Shown: positions 38,848 through 39,353 of the stretch, piece after piece
Position numbering within the stretch: the first letter of the stretch is position 1
Layout: the number at the start of each line of letters is the position of its first letter
IMG/VR virus record: IMGVR_UViG_3300001839_000026
Coordinates: 1-39,353 of that record
Length of the DNA: 39,353 bases
DNA from: a virus
Strand: one strand, 5' to 3'
The notes under the pieces: model-generated
Told to the model about the DNA's origin: nothing
Databases searched by the model: none
Seen by the model: the letters and a program-made list of their open reading frames with translations, nothing else
Translations under genes and position numbers: made by a program

Positions 38848-38945
38848 TAGTTATCGGTATTTTGGGATAATTTGAAAAAAAATACATTGACTTTCGGAAA
38901 AAACTAGGCTAATCTAAAAATACGAAACTTGACCTAAGTTGTCGG
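38848..38945 (+). promoter_or_regulatory. promoter-hairpin element, copy E
   Basis: TTGACT (38887-38892), a 17-bp spacer, TAATCT (38910-38915), 13 nt, then TTGAC (38929-38933) - CTAAGTT - GTCGG (38941-38945). The stem closes with two U-G pairs in RNA but would be mismatched in DNA. It is nearly identical over about 98 bp to copy A. It faces right, antisense to the gene at 38934-39209, whose stop codon lies in the loop. Confidence 0.75.
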
Positions 38946-39209
38946 TGGTTCGTCATTAAGTGTTTTGACTAAGAAAGCAACTTCAGAATTAGTTCCAATC
39001 GTTTCAGTAAAATGAGCTTCCGCTGATTCAACATCTAAACCCGCCTCTTCAATTAAATTATTTATTATTGCATCAGTATCATAAACCACGAAGAATTGAG
39101 TGCCAACCGCAATGACTCCAATAGCGAAATCATCATATGTATCAGCTAATTTCTTCAAATCTTCGCCATCATTCACAGCTTTCAATTCTTCTAATTCTTC
39201 ATTCAGCAT
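38934..39209 (-). CDS. hypothetical acidic protein (91 aa)
   Basis: ATG 39209 gives MLNEELEELKAVNDGEDLKK and is the most sensible start (weak TTAGGTG upstream). A longer frame overlaps the edge-spanning gene's end. The 91 residues are acidic, with strands in the middle (FAIGVIAVGTQFFVVYDTDA) and a helical end. No family is recognised. It sits between the edge-spanning tail gene and the chaperone gene, so it probably acts in tail assembly. Its stop codon TAG is inside the loop of promoter-hairpin copy E. Confidence 0.5.
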   Translation of the reverse strand: MLNEELEELKAVNDGEDLKKLADTYDDFAIGVIAVGTQFFVVYDTDAIINNLIEEAGLDVESAEAHFTETIGTNSEVAFLVKTLNDEPPTT

Positions 39210-39216
39210 AAAACAC

Positions 39217-39353
39217 CTAACATACATAAGGATATGATCTTACAGTAGCAGGCTGATATGTTGGAGCATAACTCCTGTTACTAGCATTATTATCGAGAGG
39301 CGCAGATGCGGGAACATAATATCCGTAACGAGTCGTGTAACTTGTGGGAAAAA
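39217..39353 (-). CDS. C-terminal part of edge-spanning tail protein
   Basis: This is an open minus-strand frame from the right edge to TAG 39219-39217. It encodes FPTSYTTRYGYYVPASAPLD, then NNASNRSYAPTYQPATVRSY and a PYVC end, rich in Tyr, Pro and Ser. The first two bases at the edge complete the codon begun at base 1, so the two edges join in frame into one 188-residue protein on a circular map. The tail looks unstructured and might be exposed. Confidence 0.55.
   Translation of the reverse strand, partial: FPTSYTTRYGYYVPASAPLDNNASNRSYAPTYQPATVRSYPYVC

Noticed and set aside
1-39353. Temperate phage or prophage
   Set aside because: No integrase, excisionase, repressor pair or attachment-site candidates could be recognised. 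Absence by eye is not proof, but nothing supports lysogeny.

Overview
This 39,353-bp AT-rich window looks like the complete genome of a tailed, siphovirus-type bacteriophage, cut open inside a tail gene. The reading frame that runs off the left edge on the minus strand continues in frame and without a stop into the frame entering at the right edge. The module order also only makes sense on a circle: tail-tube genes sit at the far left, while the tail chaperone and tape measure sit at the far right. Two proteins carry features I associate from memory with Planctomycetes: the secreted protein at 34599-35258, and the cysteine-rich C-terminus of the protein at 12533-14290. A planctomycete host is therefore my working inference, not a proven fact.

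Layout, following minus-strand transcription. The tail chaperone pair with a -1 slippery site (38.8-38.1 kb) leads into the tape measure (38.1-35.3 kb), a secreted protein, a papain-like cysteine protease, and a run of small membrane, lysine-rich and zinc-ribbon proteins (34.5-30.4 kb). A strong terminator follows at 30.4 kb. Next come a PD-(D/E)XK nuclease, a 1680-residue repeat fibre, and terminase small and large subunits (30.3-22.8 kb). The control and replication region (22.8-16.3 kb) holds the few plus-strand genes: a primase-like replication protein, a sigma region 2-only protein and a small helical protein. It also holds minus-strand genes for a full sigma-like factor, a RusA-like resolvase and several unknowns. 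The structural block then continues: four coupled virion-type genes (16.4-12.5 kb), portal, a head-fibre-like protein, a DUF4376-like protein, prohead protease, decoration protein, major capsid protein (12.2-4.9 kb), an HNH endonuclease, connector and tail-completion genes, and tandem tail-tube-like genes (4.8-0 kb).

The most interesting signal is a dispersed element found six times (1.8, 18.7, 19.3, 22.2, 32.8 and 38.9 kb). Each copy is a near-consensus sigma-70 promoter followed 11-13 nt later by a 5-bp stem with a conserved 7-nt loop CT(T/A)AGTT. The stem bases change in compensating pairs between copies, so every transcript should begin with the same RNA hairpin, somewhat like a boxB site. 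Several copies point antisense to structural genes. The phage also encodes two sigma-like proteins, an apparent promoter-terminator small RNA in front of one of them, and matching RBS-hiding hairpins before the primase and the sigma-like gene. Together these suggest an unusual transcription and translation control circuit.

A second notable feature is a capsid decoration-type domain fused to a long repeat shaft. Its C-terminal domain is shared with the large fibre. I see no integrase, repressor, DNA polymerase, tRNA gene or recognisable peptidoglycan-degrading endolysin. The papain-like protease and several one-helix proteins are the only lysis candidates I can offer.
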